DNA of 64,000 nt from the NCBI RefSeq assembly GCF_014655595.1, contig NZ_BNBL01000004.1:1-64000 (forward strand). The letters are read 5' to 3'. The notes under the pieces are model-generated. The model did no database searches and was not told the origin of the DNA. It saw nothing but the letters and a program-made list of their open reading frames with translations. The translations under genes and the position numbers were made by a program. Position 1 is the stretch's first letter. The number at the start of each line of letters is the position of its first letter. Of this stretch, positions 7,679 through 16,696 are shown in pieces. The DNA comes from Streptomyces griseocarneus (GTDB taxonomy: Bacteria; Actinomycetota; Actinomycetes; Streptomycetales; Streptomycetaceae).

Positions 7679-9988
7679 ATGGGTGTTGACGGGCAAGAAG
7701 AGCCGCGCAGGAGCGAGGAGTCGGACGACCCACCGGCGCCGCACCAGGTGCCCGGCCAGGGTGGTCCGTTCGCTTCCGCCTCCTTGGACCTGTGGAGCGA
7801 CGGCCCCGATCCCGGGGTCCCGCCCCAGCGGACGCCTGCACGGTCGGGGCTTCCAGCCCTTCCCGCCCGGACAGGTCGCGATCCTGGTGATCCTGATACC
7901 GGTCCCGGTGCCAGTGCTGATGCCCGTGCTGATACCGGCAGCGACGCCGGTACGGGCACCGATCGCGCCGCGCGGCCCGATGACGCCGGTGTGCGCGACG
8001 ACGCGGAGGGGCCTCCGTCCGACCTCGAGCTGGTCGCCCAGCTGCGTGGCGGCGGCGAGAACAGTGAGGCGTACGAGGAGCTGTACCGACGGCATGCGGA
8101 TGCCGTCCGCCGGTACGCCCGTAGTTGCTGCCGCGACGACCACACCGCCGAGGACCTCACCAACGAGGTCTTCACCAGCACCCTGCAGGCGGTGCGCGGC
8201 GGTTCGGGGCCTGACTCGGCGGTACGGGCGTACCTGCTGACGACCGTGCGGAGGGTCGCGGCGGCCTGGGCGAGGACGGCCAAGCGCGAGCAGCTGGTCG
8301 AGGACTTCGCGGTGTTCGCCACGTCGGCGGCGTCCTCGTCGGTGGCGGCCGACGAGGACACGCTCAACCTGGGCGCGGACGTGCGGGCCATGCAGGAGGC
8401 CGAGGAGTCCCTGGCCGTTCAGGCCTTCCGGAGCCTGCCCGAGCGATGGCAGACGGTGTTGTGGCACACGACGGTGGAGGAGGAGTCGCCCAGCGATGTC
8501 GCACCGCTGCTCGGGCTGAGCGCCAATGCGACGGCCGTGCTGGCCCACCGTGCTCGGGAGGGGCTGAAGCAGGCTTACCTGCAGGCGCATGTGAATACGC
8601 AGCTGACGGCGGGCGGCGACTGCGCGCAGTACGCCGACCGGCTCGGCGCGTACGCGCGGGGCAGGCTGCGGACGCGCGCCGAGCGGGGGATGCGCCGGCA
8701 TCTCGAGGAGTGCGCGAAGTGCCGTACGGCGGCGCTGGAGGTCGCGGACGTCAACGAGCGGCTGCGCGCGCTGCTGCCGGTCGCGGTCGTCGGCTGGTTC
8801 GCCGCCGGCTGGTCGGTCAAGGCCGTCGCGGGGCTCGCGGCGGGTGCGGCGGGCGTGGCGGGGGCTGGTGCGGCGGCCGGGGCTGCCGGTGCGGGCGCTG
8901 CCGCGAGTGGTGCCGGGGCAGCTGGTGTGGCTAGCGGGGCCGGGGCGGCTTCCGCCGGGGCGGGCTCCGGTGCCGGGACCGGTGCCGCTTCCGGGGCGGG
9001 CGCCGCATCCGGGACTGGTGCCGGGGCCGGGGCCGGCGGTGGCTCCGGGGCCGTGGTGGGTGAGGGGCTGGGGTTGCCCGTGAAGGTGGCCCTGGGGGCG
9101 GGGGTGCTGGCCGCCACGGGGGCCATCATCGCGTACGCCGTCGCCGGGCACTCCCCCGCGCCGCCGGACAGATCGCAGGCGAGAACCACGGCGGCTCCGG
9201 TCGTACCGGCGCCGCCGCACAAGCCGGGGCCACGGCCGAGCCTGACGGCCTCGCCCGCGCCCAGTGCGCCTCCCGCGCTGGTGGCGAGGTCCGCCCCGAA
9301 GCCGTCCGCGTCGCCGTCACCGTCGGCTCCCGCCACCCCCTCCGCTGCCGCCTCTCCCACACCACCCGCCTCGCCCGCGCCCGAGCCGTCGCCGAGCCCG
9401 CCGAAGGCGAAACCGTCCAGGCCGGTCCCGCCCCACCGGCCCACGCCCGTTCCTCCGCCCCCGCCCGCTCCCCCGCACGTCTACGCGCTCAACAAGCTGC
9501 AGTACAGCGGCATCGGCGACGGCGGCGAGCCGGAGGTGCGGCTGGGCGGGAGCTGGCTGTGGCAGCGGTACGGGCTGCGGGTGGGCGGTACGACGTACCG
9601 CGACGGGGCGAGCGTCCACGCGTCGTCGTCGGTGACGATCGAACTGAACCGTTCCTGCACGTCCTACGACGCGCTGGTGGGCGTGGACGACATGACCCTG
9701 GGCCTGGGCGCCGTCACCTTCTCCGTCTACGCGGACGGCGCCCGCCTGTGGAGCTCGGGCCTGGTGCGGGGCGGCGGTCCGGCCGTCCCCGTGCACGCGC
9801 CCCTGGCGGGCCACAGGACGCTGCGCCTGGTCGTCGAGCCGAGGTCCGCGGCGGATCGCGTCGCGGTCGCGGACTGGGCCGACGCGCGGATCAGCTGTGG
9901 GCCGCGGCAGTCGCCGACGGCGTCCAGTGCGGGGGACGGGTCAGCGCGGGCGGCAGCTTGGTGGCGGCATCGCCCCTGGCCGCGTTGA
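7679..9988 (+). CDS. Membrane-tethered sigma-70 family factor with zinc finger and extracytoplasmic NPCBM domain
   Basis: 769 residues joining modules normally found on separate proteins. Sigma-2 lies at about 129-200 (EAYEELYRRHADAVRRYARS, HTAEDLTNEVFTSTLQ) and sigma-4 at about 240-300 (LPERWQTVLWHTTVE then LGLSANATAVLAHRARE). An anti-sigma-like zinc finger holds H341, C345 and C348 (HLEECAKC). A long Ala/Gly-rich segment and one transmembrane helix (about 468-490, VALGAGVLAATGAIIAYAV) are followed by a Pro/Ser-rich wall-spanning linker and a C-terminal NPCBM carbohydrate-binding-like module (about 605-735). It probably senses cell-wall glycans outside and controls transcription inside. It resembles actinobacterial ECF groups with C-terminal extensions. 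ATG 7679 follows GGGGAG. Its 3' end overlaps the next gene. Confidence 0.85.
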   Translation: MGVDGQEEPRRSEESDDPPAPHQVPGQGGPFASASLDLWSDGPDPGVPPQRTPARSGLPALPARTGRDPGDPDTGPGASADARADTGSDAGTGTDRAARPDDAGVRDDAEGPPSDLELVAQLRGGGENSEAYEELYRRHADAVRRYARSCCRDDHTAEDLTNEVFTSTLQAVRGGSGPDSAVRAYLLTTVRRVAAAWARTAKREQLVEDFAVFATSAASSSVAADEDTLNLGADVRAMQEAEESLAVQAFRSLPERWQTVLWHTTVEEESPSDVAPLLGLSANATAVLAHRAREGLKQAYLQAHVNTQLTAGGDCAQYADRLGAYARGRLRTRAERGMRRHLEECAKCRTAALEVADVNERLRALLPVAVVGWFAAGWSVKAVAGLAAGAAGVAGAGAAAGAAGAGAAASGAGAAGVASGAGAASAGAGSGAGTGAASGAGAASGTGAGAGAGGGSGAVVGEGLGLPVKVALGAGVLAATGAIIAYAVAGHSPAPPDRSQARTTAAPVVPAPPHKPGPRPSLTASPAPSAPPALVARSAPKPSASPSPSAPATPSAAASPTPPASPAPEPSPSPPKAKPSRPVPPHRPTPVPPPPPAPPHVYALNKLQYSGIGDGGEPEVRLGGSWLWQRYGLRVGGTTYRDGASVHASSSVTIELNRSCTSYDALVGVDDMTLGLGAVTFSVYADGARLWSSGLVRGGGPAVPVHAPLAGHRTLRLVVEPRSAADRVAVADWADARISCGPRQSPTASSAGDGSARAAAWWRHRPWPR

Positions 9989-10763
9989 CCTGGGGCTGGG
10001 TGAGGAAGATGCTCCCGGTCAGGTCGGCGCCCGAGAGGTCGGCGTCGCGGAAGTCGGCGCCGATGAGGTCGGCCATCCTCAGGTCCGCGCCCGAGAGGTC
10101 GGCGGCGATGAGGTAGGCGCCGCGCAGGTTGGCGCCCCTGAGGTCGGCCCGCTTGAGCCGGGCGCCCATGAGGTCGGCGCCCCGGTGGTTCTTCGTCTTG
10201 CGCCCGGCCTTGGCCCGGACGAGTTCGCTCGTACGCAGCAGCAGGACGTTGACCTTCTGCCGGTGGGCCGGCACGTCGACCTCCAGGAGGGAGGTGGAGT
10301 CGCGGCGGGTGAGGCCTTCGGTCTCGTCGAGGAGGCGGCGCAGGTCGGCGTGGACGGGGCGGGCGGCGGGGAGGGTGAGCGCCTCGTTCAGGTACCAGAG
10401 CAGCTCGTGGAGCTGCCGCACGACCGGGAACACGTCGAACATCTGCTGAGCGGTGTCCGGGGCCTGCCGCCAGTCCTGTCCGCCGAAGGTGACCTGGGAG
10501 ACCTTCTGGCCGGCGCCGAAGCAGTCGTAGACGGTGCAGCCGGGGAAGCCCTGCTTCCTGAGGCGGGTGTGGATGCCGCAGCGGAAGTCCGTCTGCAGGT
10601 TGGTGCACGGCTTTCCGGCGGCCTTGTTGACCGCGAAGTCCGCCGAGGCGGCGAACGGCAGGGCGACGCAGCACAGCCCGAAGCAGCTCTCGCAGTCTCC
10701 GCGCAGGGCGAGACCGCCCTCACCGGTCTCCGCGCCTTCGGGTATTCCTGCCACCGTGCCCAC
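9891..10763 (-). CDS. Cys-rich pentapeptide-repeat protein
   Basis: 290 residues. The N-terminal half has a conserved cysteine pattern (DCESCFGLCC, KPCTNL, DFRCGIH, GCTVYDC) that looks metal-binding. The C-terminal part (about 195-255) consists of A(D/N)LXX pentapeptide repeats such as ADLRGANLRGAYLIAADLSG, which form a right-handed quadrilateral beta helix. The function of this fusion is not known to me. GTG 10763 is preceded by AAGGA at good spacing. The stop lies 98 bp inside the converging sigma-factor gene, so the two 3' ends are antisense to each other. Confidence 0.85.
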   Translation of the reverse strand: MGTVAGIPEGAETGEGGLALRGDCESCFGLCCVALPFAASADFAVNKAAGKPCTNLQTDFRCGIHTRLRKQGFPGCTVYDCFGAGQKVSQVTFGGQDWRQAPDTAQQMFDVFPVVRQLHELLWYLNEALTLPAARPVHADLRRLLDETEGLTRRDSTSLLEVDVPAHRQKVNVLLLRTSELVRAKAGRKTKNHRGADLMGARLKRADLRGANLRGAYLIAADLSGADLRMADLIGADFRDADLSGADLTGSIFLTQPQVNAARGDAATKLPPALTRPPHWTPSATAAAHS

Positions 10764-10870
10764 CGTGGTTCCTTTTGCCTGGTCGGGGCCCGAGTAGAGC
10801 CCGGCGCGCTCGCGCCCGTCCAGTCATTTTACGGAGTGCGTGCCGCGCGGCCGGACCCTCGCGGGCTCCC

Positions 10871-13024
10871 TCACGGGCCGGGCCGGGGCGCCACGCCGCC
10901 CACGACCGACCGTCTGGCGGGCTCGGCCGTGCCCGTCCAGCAGGTGCCGCGCCGGGCGAGGAGGCGGCGCAGCCAGACCTCAGTGGAGACGATTTCCGCG
11001 AGCCCGTCGAGCGGCAGCGGCTCTCCGGCGGCCGCGGCGCGCAGCGCGTCCCGGACGACCGCGGCCTCGATCAGGCCCGCGTCGGCCAGCAGGGGCGCCT
11101 CGAAGAGGTCCAGGAGCGGGCCGGCGGCCGCGCCGAGCCCGGCCCGGAGCGCTGCCGCGTGCGAGGCGTGGGACGTCGCTCCCCAGCCGGGCGGCAGGTC
11201 GCGGATGCCGGCTCCGGCCAGGGCGGCGCGCAATACGGATGCGCGCGCCCCGGGGCGTACCCGGAGCGCCTCGGGGAGTGCGCGGCAGGCGCGTACGACC
11301 TGGTTGTCGAGAAAGGGGGCGTGCAGTCGCTGGCCGCGCACCTCCGCAGCCTGTTCGAAGACGCGGTGGTCGGCGGCGTGGCGGCTGAGTGCGGCGGCGG
11401 CGCGGCGTTCGCCGGGGCGCTGGTGCTGGCCCGCCGGGCGGACGGCCGCGCGCTGGAGGCGAACCGATACTTCAGCGAGGGCCTCGCCCGTGAGCCAGCG
11501 CGCGGCGGGCCCCGGCCGACTCCAGGCGAGCGCCGCGAGCGAGGCGTCCACCGCTCCCGCCCCGGCCGTGCGGAATCCGGGCGCCAGCAGCCGTGCCGCG
11601 GCCTCCTCCACCCCCTCCCGGTAGGTCGTACGGGCCAGCCGGCGCGCCGCCCGGTAGACGGTGAACGGGACGAACAGCGAGTGCGTCGACGGGCCGTCCA
11701 CGCGGGCCAGCGCCGAGACGGGCCGCAGCAGGTGGCGGCGCCGACGGTCCATCAGCAGGTCGGCCAGGCGGGCCGGGTGGGCGTCCAGGACCTGGCGGGC
11801 GCCGTGTCCGACGAAGTGGTCGGCGCTGCCGGCGGACAGCCGCCGCAGGTGCCGTCCGGCGGTGGCGAGGGCGGGGCCGGGTTCGTCGGTCAGCGGGCCG
11901 CCGCCCAGGCCGGCGTACGGCAGTGCCTCCGCTCCGGCCGCGACGATCACGTGCCTCAGGCGGGGGTCGGCGGCGATGGCGCGGGCGCGTTCCAGCTCGG
12001 ACTCACGGGCCGGGCCGCCGCCGGCCGCGAGGTCGTTGAAGGTGACGGCGAGCAGCCGTTCTCCGGCTCCCGTGCCGGGCCCGGGCCGCCCGTGGGGCGG
12101 GCCGGGCATGCCCGGCAGCCCGGCGGCCAGCAGCGCCAGCGTGCTGGAGGCGACGCCTCCGGAGAGGTCGGCGCCGATGCCGGGCGCGGGGGCGGCGCCG
12201 AATGCCTCGCGTCGCCGGTGTGCGCCCGCGGCTGCGGCGGGGCCGGGAGTGCGGCGACCTTGTCCGTCGGGGTCCGCTGCGCCAAAGTCCGCCGCGTCGT
12301 GGGCCGTGGCGTGGCGGGGTGCGGCGAGGCGGGCGCGTACCGCCTCGACCAGCGCGTCCCGTACGCCCTCGATCGCCTGGCGCACGTCGAGTTGGGGCGC
12401 GGCGACGGCGAGGGAGGCGGTGGGCTCGTAGCCGGTGATGTCGCGGGCGCCGTCGCGCAGGACCAGCGCGTGGCCGGGCGGGACGCGCCGTACGCCGAGG
12501 TAGGGGGTGCCGTCGCCCAGGGCTTCCGGCGAGTCGGGGCAGGCGAGCAGGGCCGCGAGGTGGCCGATGTCGAGCTGGGCCTCGACGAGGTCGGCCAGGG
12601 GCAGCGCGGCCGTGGCGTAGGCGGTGCCGCCGGAGAAGGCGGTGTGGAAGACGGGCCGGGCGCCCGCCAAGTCGCCGGCGACGGTCACGCGCCGGCCGAC
12701 CTGGGTGACGGCGGTGTAGCTGCCCGGCCAGGCGGTGAGGTGGCGCAGCGCGCCGCCGCGGGCGGCGAACAGTGCGGTGCGCAGCGTCTCGTCGCTCGCG
12801 CCGCAGCGGCCGAGGACGGCGATGCGGGTGGCATGATCGGCCCGGACGACGCGGATCTCGTCGGGGCGCCAGTCGCCGACCGCCCACAGGGGGGCGGGGC
12901 CGCCCCACAGGAGCCGGGCGCCGACGGGACGGACGGCGGGACCGCCCGGCCCGGCGGGCTCGCCCGAACCGGAGCCCGGGCCGGTTCCGGCGGCGGTGCA
13001 GCTCCAGCCCACCAACCAGCGCAT
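10871..13024 (-). CDS. Asparagine-synthase-like / lasso-cyclase-like protein, orphan
   Basis: About 717 residues. The N-terminal half is shaped like a class II glutamine amidotransferase but starts MRWLVGWS, without the Cys2 nucleophile, as in lasso-peptide cyclases and beta-lactam synthetases. The C-terminal half is an ATP-pyrophosphatase domain; its P-loop reads DLSGGVASSTLALLA, with Ala where SGGxDS normally has Asp. Such enzymes adenylate a carboxylate and form an amide. ATG 13024 has GGAGG five bases upstream, so I prefer it to the GTG at 13036. No lasso precursor, protease or RiPP-recognition gene is nearby. The pentapeptide gene lies 107 bp downstream. Confidence 0.75.
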   Translation of the reverse strand: MRWLVGWSCTAAGTGPGSGSGEPAGPGGPAVRPVGARLLWGGPAPLWAVGDWRPDEIRVVRADHATRIAVLGRCGASDETLRTALFAARGGALRHLTAWPGSYTAVTQVGRRVTVAGDLAGARPVFHTAFSGGTAYATAALPLADLVEAQLDIGHLAALLACPDSPEALGDGTPYLGVRRVPPGHALVLRDGARDITGYEPTASLAVAAPQLDVRQAIEGVRDALVEAVRARLAAPRHATAHDAADFGAADPDGQGRRTPGPAAAAGAHRRREAFGAAPAPGIGADLSGGVASSTLALLAAGLPGMPGPPHGRPGPGTGAGERLLAVTFNDLAAGGGPARESELERARAIAADPRLRHVIVAAGAEALPYAGLGGGPLTDEPGPALATAGRHLRRLSAGSADHFVGHGARQVLDAHPARLADLLMDRRRRHLLRPVSALARVDGPSTHSLFVPFTVYRAARRLARTTYREGVEEAAARLLAPGFRTAGAGAVDASLAALAWSRPGPAARWLTGEALAEVSVRLQRAAVRPAGQHQRPGERRAAAALSRHAADHRVFEQAAEVRGQRLHAPFLDNQVVRACRALPEALRVRPGARASVLRAALAGAGIRDLPPGWGATSHASHAAALRAGLGAAAGPLLDLFEAPLLADAGLIEAAVVRDALRAAAAGEPLPLDGLAEIVSTEVWLRRLLARRGTCWTGTAEPARRSVVGGVAPRPGP

Positions 13025-13756
13025 CGCCGCCTCCACAGGCTGTGGACAACCAACAGGTAGCAGTCATCATGCACAGCGATACGGCGGTTGCGACATCCGG
13101 CGTGCAACACATTGATTGCGGGGGCGTGTCGGGCGGCGGGCGCCTCCAACTCACCTCGCAACGAGGGCGGGTGGCGGCCGGTGTGGTCGCAGGCTGCTGA
13201 GGGCGGCCGGATCCGGCCAAATTCGATTCGTCCGCACGGCAGGGGTTGAATCGGGGCCTTTCGCCAACTGTCGTAGCCCCTCGGCGCACTGACCGCACCA
13301 CCCGGAGCGCCCGCCGGCGGGCCCGCGCGGGCGCCACCGGAGCGCGGTGCGCCGCCGGCGTCGGCCGGGCCGCCCCCGGGCGGATTCCGGGCGGCCTTCC
13401 GCTTCCGTCGGCGCGGCCTGCGGCGTCACAGTCCGGGAGGCGCGAGCCACCTCCCGGACCGTTCCGCCGCCCGCGGGGAATGAGGCGGCGGCTTCCCCCA
13501 GCCCACTGAATCCAGTGCAGCGGGCCAACCCACGCTCCTCCATGGAACCTCCGTCCGCGTTGGCGCGGACAGAGCGCACGATGGGCGCACGGCCACACAC
13601 AACCGGAGCACGTGCCCCTCGATGCACGCACATACGGACCAGAATCTCGCCATCCGGGACATCGCCTCTTAACGGTCGGGATGCGGCGAACTACGCTGGG
13701 TTTACGAATGCCTCCTGCCTATGCCGGGGCGGGCGTCGTGTCGTCGAGGGGTGCGC
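13025..13756. promoter_or_regulatory. Divergent control region with a DnaA box and an NsdA-like gene promoter
   Basis: About 730 bp without a convincing gene. TCCACA-GGC-TGTGGA (13032-13046) forms an inverted repeat over the cyclase-like gene's ribosome binding site and runs into TGTGGACAA (13041-13049), a perfect DnaA box on the minus strand. For the rightward gene, TTAACG (13669-13674) and TACGCT (13692-13697) with a 17-bp spacer form a good promoter candidate. Minus-strand frames here lack a lasso precursor signature. Confidence 0.5.
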
Positions 13757-15235
13757 ATGTCCAGGGAGCCACGCGGGCCGAATGAGAAGCTGGGCACTGT
13801 CCTCGCCCTCGCAGGGATCAGCAACGCCGGTCTCGCGCGCAGGGTCAACGACCTCGGTGCGCAGCGCGGACTGACCCTCCGCTACGACAAGACCTCGGTC
13901 GCCCGGTGGGTGTCCAAGGGCATGGTCCCCCAGGGCGCGGCCCCTCATCTGATCGCCGCGGCGATAGCGGCCAAGCTCGGCCGGCCCGTTCCGCTGCACG
14001 AGATCGGGCTCGCGGACGCGGACCCGGCGCCGGAGGTGGGGCTTTCCTTTCCGCGCGATGTCGGCCAGGCCGTGCGCTCCGCGACCGAGCTGTACCGGCT
14101 TGATCTCGCCGGTCGGCGCGGTGGCGGGGGCATCTGGCAGAGCCTGGCCGGATCCTTTTCCGTCAGCGCCTACTCGACCCCCGCCTCGCGCTGGCTCATA
14201 ACGCCCGCCGACAGCTCGGTGGCGCGCGAGCCGCAGCAGGCGGCCCGGGAGGCCGAGACCATCCGGGCGGCCGGCGCGGGCGGCGCCCACGGCGGCGGAC
14301 CGGACTCCGGTTTAGCGCAGCGCGTCGGCCACAGCGACGTGACCAAGCTGCGGGAGGCCGCCGACGACGCCCGCCGCTGGGACTCCAAATACGGTGGCGG
14401 CGACTGGCGTTCGTCGATGGTCCCCGAGTGCCTGCGCGTCGACGCGGCGCCCCTGCTGCTGGGTTCGTACAGCGACGACGTGGGGCGCGCGCTGTTCGGC
14501 GCGACGGCCGAACTGACCCGGCTGGCCGGCTGGATGGCCTTCGACACCGGCCAGCAGGAGGCGGCCCAGCGCTACTACATCCAGGCGCTGCGGCTGGCCC
14601 GCGCGGCGGCGGACGTTCCCCTGGGCGGGTACGTCCTGGCGTCGATGAGCCTGCAGGCCACCTACCGCGGCTACGGCGACGAGGGCGTGGACCTCGCGCA
14701 GGCGGCCCTCGAGCGCAACCGCGGCCTGGCCACCGCCCGCACGATGAGCTTCTTCCGGCTGGTCGAGGCGCGCGCCCAGGCGAAGGCGGGCGACGCGCCG
14801 GCCTGCGGCGCCGCGCTCAAGGCCGCCGAGGGCTGGCTGGAGCGGGCGCGGCCGGGCGACGCCGACCCGTCCTGGCTGGACTTCTACTCCCCGGAGCGGT
14901 TCGCCGCCGACGCCGCGGAGTGCTACCGCGACCTGCGGATGCCGCGGCAGGTGCAGCGCTTCACGGAGCAGGCGCTGGCCCGTCCGACGGAGGAGTTCGT
15001 ACGCTCGCACGGCCTGCGGCTGGTGGTCTCGGCGGTCGCCGAGCTGGAGTCGGGGAACCTGGACGCGGCATGCGCGGCGGGCGCGCGGGCGGTGGAGGTC
15101 GCCGGACGGATCTCCTCGGCGCGTACGACCGAGTACGTACGCGATCTGCTGCACCGGCTGGAACCGTACGGCAACGAGCCCCGGGTGGCGGAGCTGCGCG
15201 AGCGGGCCCGGCCGCTGCTGTTCGCTCCGGCATAG
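13757..15235 (+). CDS. NsdA-family sporulation-associated regulator
   Basis: About 492 residues from ATG 13757, which has GAGGGG five bases upstream. An N-terminal helix-turn-helix-like region ([29 protein letters not shown]) is followed by a long helical, TPR-like part ([20 protein letters not shown], then repeated Ala/Leu helices to the end). This matches the NsdA family; in S. coelicolor NsdA represses development and antibiotic synthesis, and a paralogue at this locus (SCO4114, by recall) is called sporulation-associated. It probably acts as an intracellular signalling protein. No ligand can be named. Confidence 0.85.
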   Translation: MSREPRGPNEKLGTVLALAGISNAGLARRVNDLGAQRGLTLRYDKTSVARWVSKGMVPQGAAPHLIAAAIAAKLGRPVPLHEIGLADADPAPEVGLSFPRDVGQAVRSATELYRLDLAGRRGGGGIWQSLAGSFSVSAYSTPASRWLITPADSSVAREPQQAAREAETIRAAGAGGAHGGGPDSGLAQRVGHSDVTKLREAADDARRWDSKYGGGDWRSSMVPECLRVDAAPLLLGSYSDDVGRALFGATAELTRLAGWMAFDTGQQEAAQRYYIQALRLARAAADVPLGGYVLASMSLQATYRGYGDEGVDLAQAALERNRGLATARTMSFFRLVEARAQAKAGDAPACGAALKAAEGWLERARPGDADPSWLDFYSPERFAADAAECYRDLRMPRQVQRFTEQALARPTEEFVRSHGLRLVVSAVAELESGNLDAACAAGARAVEVAGRISSARTTEYVRDLLHRLEPYGNEPRVAELRERARPLLFAPA

Positions 15236-15439
15236 GGATGCGGGGGTGGCGACCGTTCGGCTCGGCGATTCAGCTCAGAGGCCGGCTCATGTCGGCTCAG
15301 CGCCTGGCTCACCGACCGGTTGTCCATGAATGATCTTTAGAGTTCCCATCAGGCGCGTCGATGTCAGTGGTACAGGTCATCATGGGTGCGTGGGTGAGGC
15401 GCTGAGGGGCATGCGCGGCGGCGAGCGCGGGGAGGTGAC

Positions 15440-16666
15440 GTGAGGGTGGCGTACGACTGCGACGTGCTGGTGATCGGCGGCGGGATCGTGGGCCTGTCGA
15501 CGGCCTACGCGATCACACGCGCCGCGCCGGGCACGCGCGTGGTGGTGCTGGAGAAGGAGAGCGGCCCGGCCCGCCACCAGACCGGGCGGAACAGCGGTGT
15601 GATCCACAGCGGGATCTATTACCGCCCCGGTTCCTTCAAAGCTCGCTTCGCGGTGCGGGGCGCGGCGGAGATGGTCGAGTTCTGCGCCGAGCACGACCTG
15701 CCGCACGCGGTGACGGGCAAGCTGATCGTCGCCACCGAGCGGGCCGAGCTGCCGCGGCTGCACGCCCTGGTCCAGCGCGGCCGGGAGAACGGCATCCCGG
15801 TGCGGGAGCTGGGCCCCGCGCAGATAACGGAGTACGAACCGGCGGTGCGGGGGCTCGCCGCCATCCACGTCGGCACGACGGGCGTGTGCGACTACGGCGC
15901 CGTGGCGCGGCGGCTGGCGCGCCTGGCGGAGGACGCCGGCAGCTCGGTGCGCTACGGGGCGGAGGTGCGCACCGTGGGGCGGCGGGGCGCGGTCGTCGCG
16001 GTGCGCACGGCACGCGGCGAGGTGCTGCGGGCCCGGGCGCTGGTCAACTGCGCGGGGCTGCACAGCGACCGGATCGCCCGGCTGGCGGGCGACGACCCGG
16101 GCATGCGCATCGTCCCCTTCCGGGGTGAGTACTTCGAGCTGGCCGCCGACCGTACGGACCTGGTGCGCGGCCTCGTCTACCCGGTGCCCGACCCCGCGTT
16201 CCCCTTCCTGGGCGTCCACCTCACCCGGGGCATCGACGGCACGGTGCACGTGGGGCCGAACGCGGTGCCGGCGCTGGCGCGCGAGGGGTACGACTGGGGG
16301 ACGGTGCGGCCCGGCGAGCTGGCCGGGACGGTGACGTATCCGGGGGCGTGGCGGATAGCCCGGCGCCACTGGCGGTACGGGGCGGGCGAGGTGCGGCGCT
16401 CGCTGTCCAGGACCGCCTTCACGACGGCGGTGCGGCGGCTGCTGCCGGAGGTGCGGGCGGAGGACCTCATACCGGCGCCTTCGGGCGTACGGGCGCAGGC
16501 GGTGCTGCGCGACGGGACGCTGGTCGACGACTTCCTCTTCGCCGAGTCCCCCGGGATGGTGCACGTCCTCAACGCCCCCTCGCCCGCGGCGACGGCGTCG
16601 CTGCCGATCGGGCGGGAGGTGGCGCGGAGGGTGCTGGCGGGGCTGGAGAAAGGGCTTAGGGCGTAG
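15440..16666 (+). CDS. lhgO: L-2-hydroxyglutarate oxidase, FAD-dependent
   Basis: 408 residues of the DAO/LhgO family. The FAD motif is CDVLVIGGGIVGLSTAYAI; the family segments HQTGRNSGVIHSGIYYRPGS and LHSDRIARLAG follow. LhgO oxidises L-2-hydroxyglutarate to 2-oxoglutarate, repairing a side product of dehydrogenases, and passes electrons to oxygen or the quinone pool. GTG 15440 has GGGGAGG directly upstream. The neighbours on both sides are on unrelated functions, so it is probably monocistronic. Confidence 0.93.
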   Translation: MRVAYDCDVLVIGGGIVGLSTAYAITRAAPGTRVVVLEKESGPARHQTGRNSGVIHSGIYYRPGSFKARFAVRGAAEMVEFCAEHDLPHAVTGKLIVATERAELPRLHALVQRGRENGIPVRELGPAQITEYEPAVRGLAAIHVGTTGVCDYGAVARRLARLAEDAGSSVRYGAEVRTVGRRGAVVAVRTARGEVLRARALVNCAGLHSDRIARLAGDDPGMRIVPFRGEYFELAADRTDLVRGLVYPVPDPAFPFLGVHLTRGIDGTVHVGPNAVPALAREGYDWGTVRPGELAGTVTYPGAWRIARRHWRYGAGEVRRSLSRTAFTTAVRRLLPEVRAEDLIPAPSGVRAQAVLRDGTLVDDFLFAESPGMVHVLNAPSPAATASLPIGREVARRVLAGLEKGLRA

Positions 16667-16696
16667 GGGGCGGTGTGGGGGCGCCGGCGCCGGGGG

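Noticed and set aside
6358..13049. Origin of replication based on DnaA boxes
   Set aside because: Only two boxes 6.7 kb apart; a Streptomyces oriC has many clustered boxes between dnaA and dnaN, which are absent.
13037..13690. Minus-strand small frames as a lasso-peptide precursor for the cyclase-like gene
   Set aside because: None has a leader with a conserved Thr at -2 and a core with Gly1/Asp-Glu at position 7-9; they look like shadow frames.
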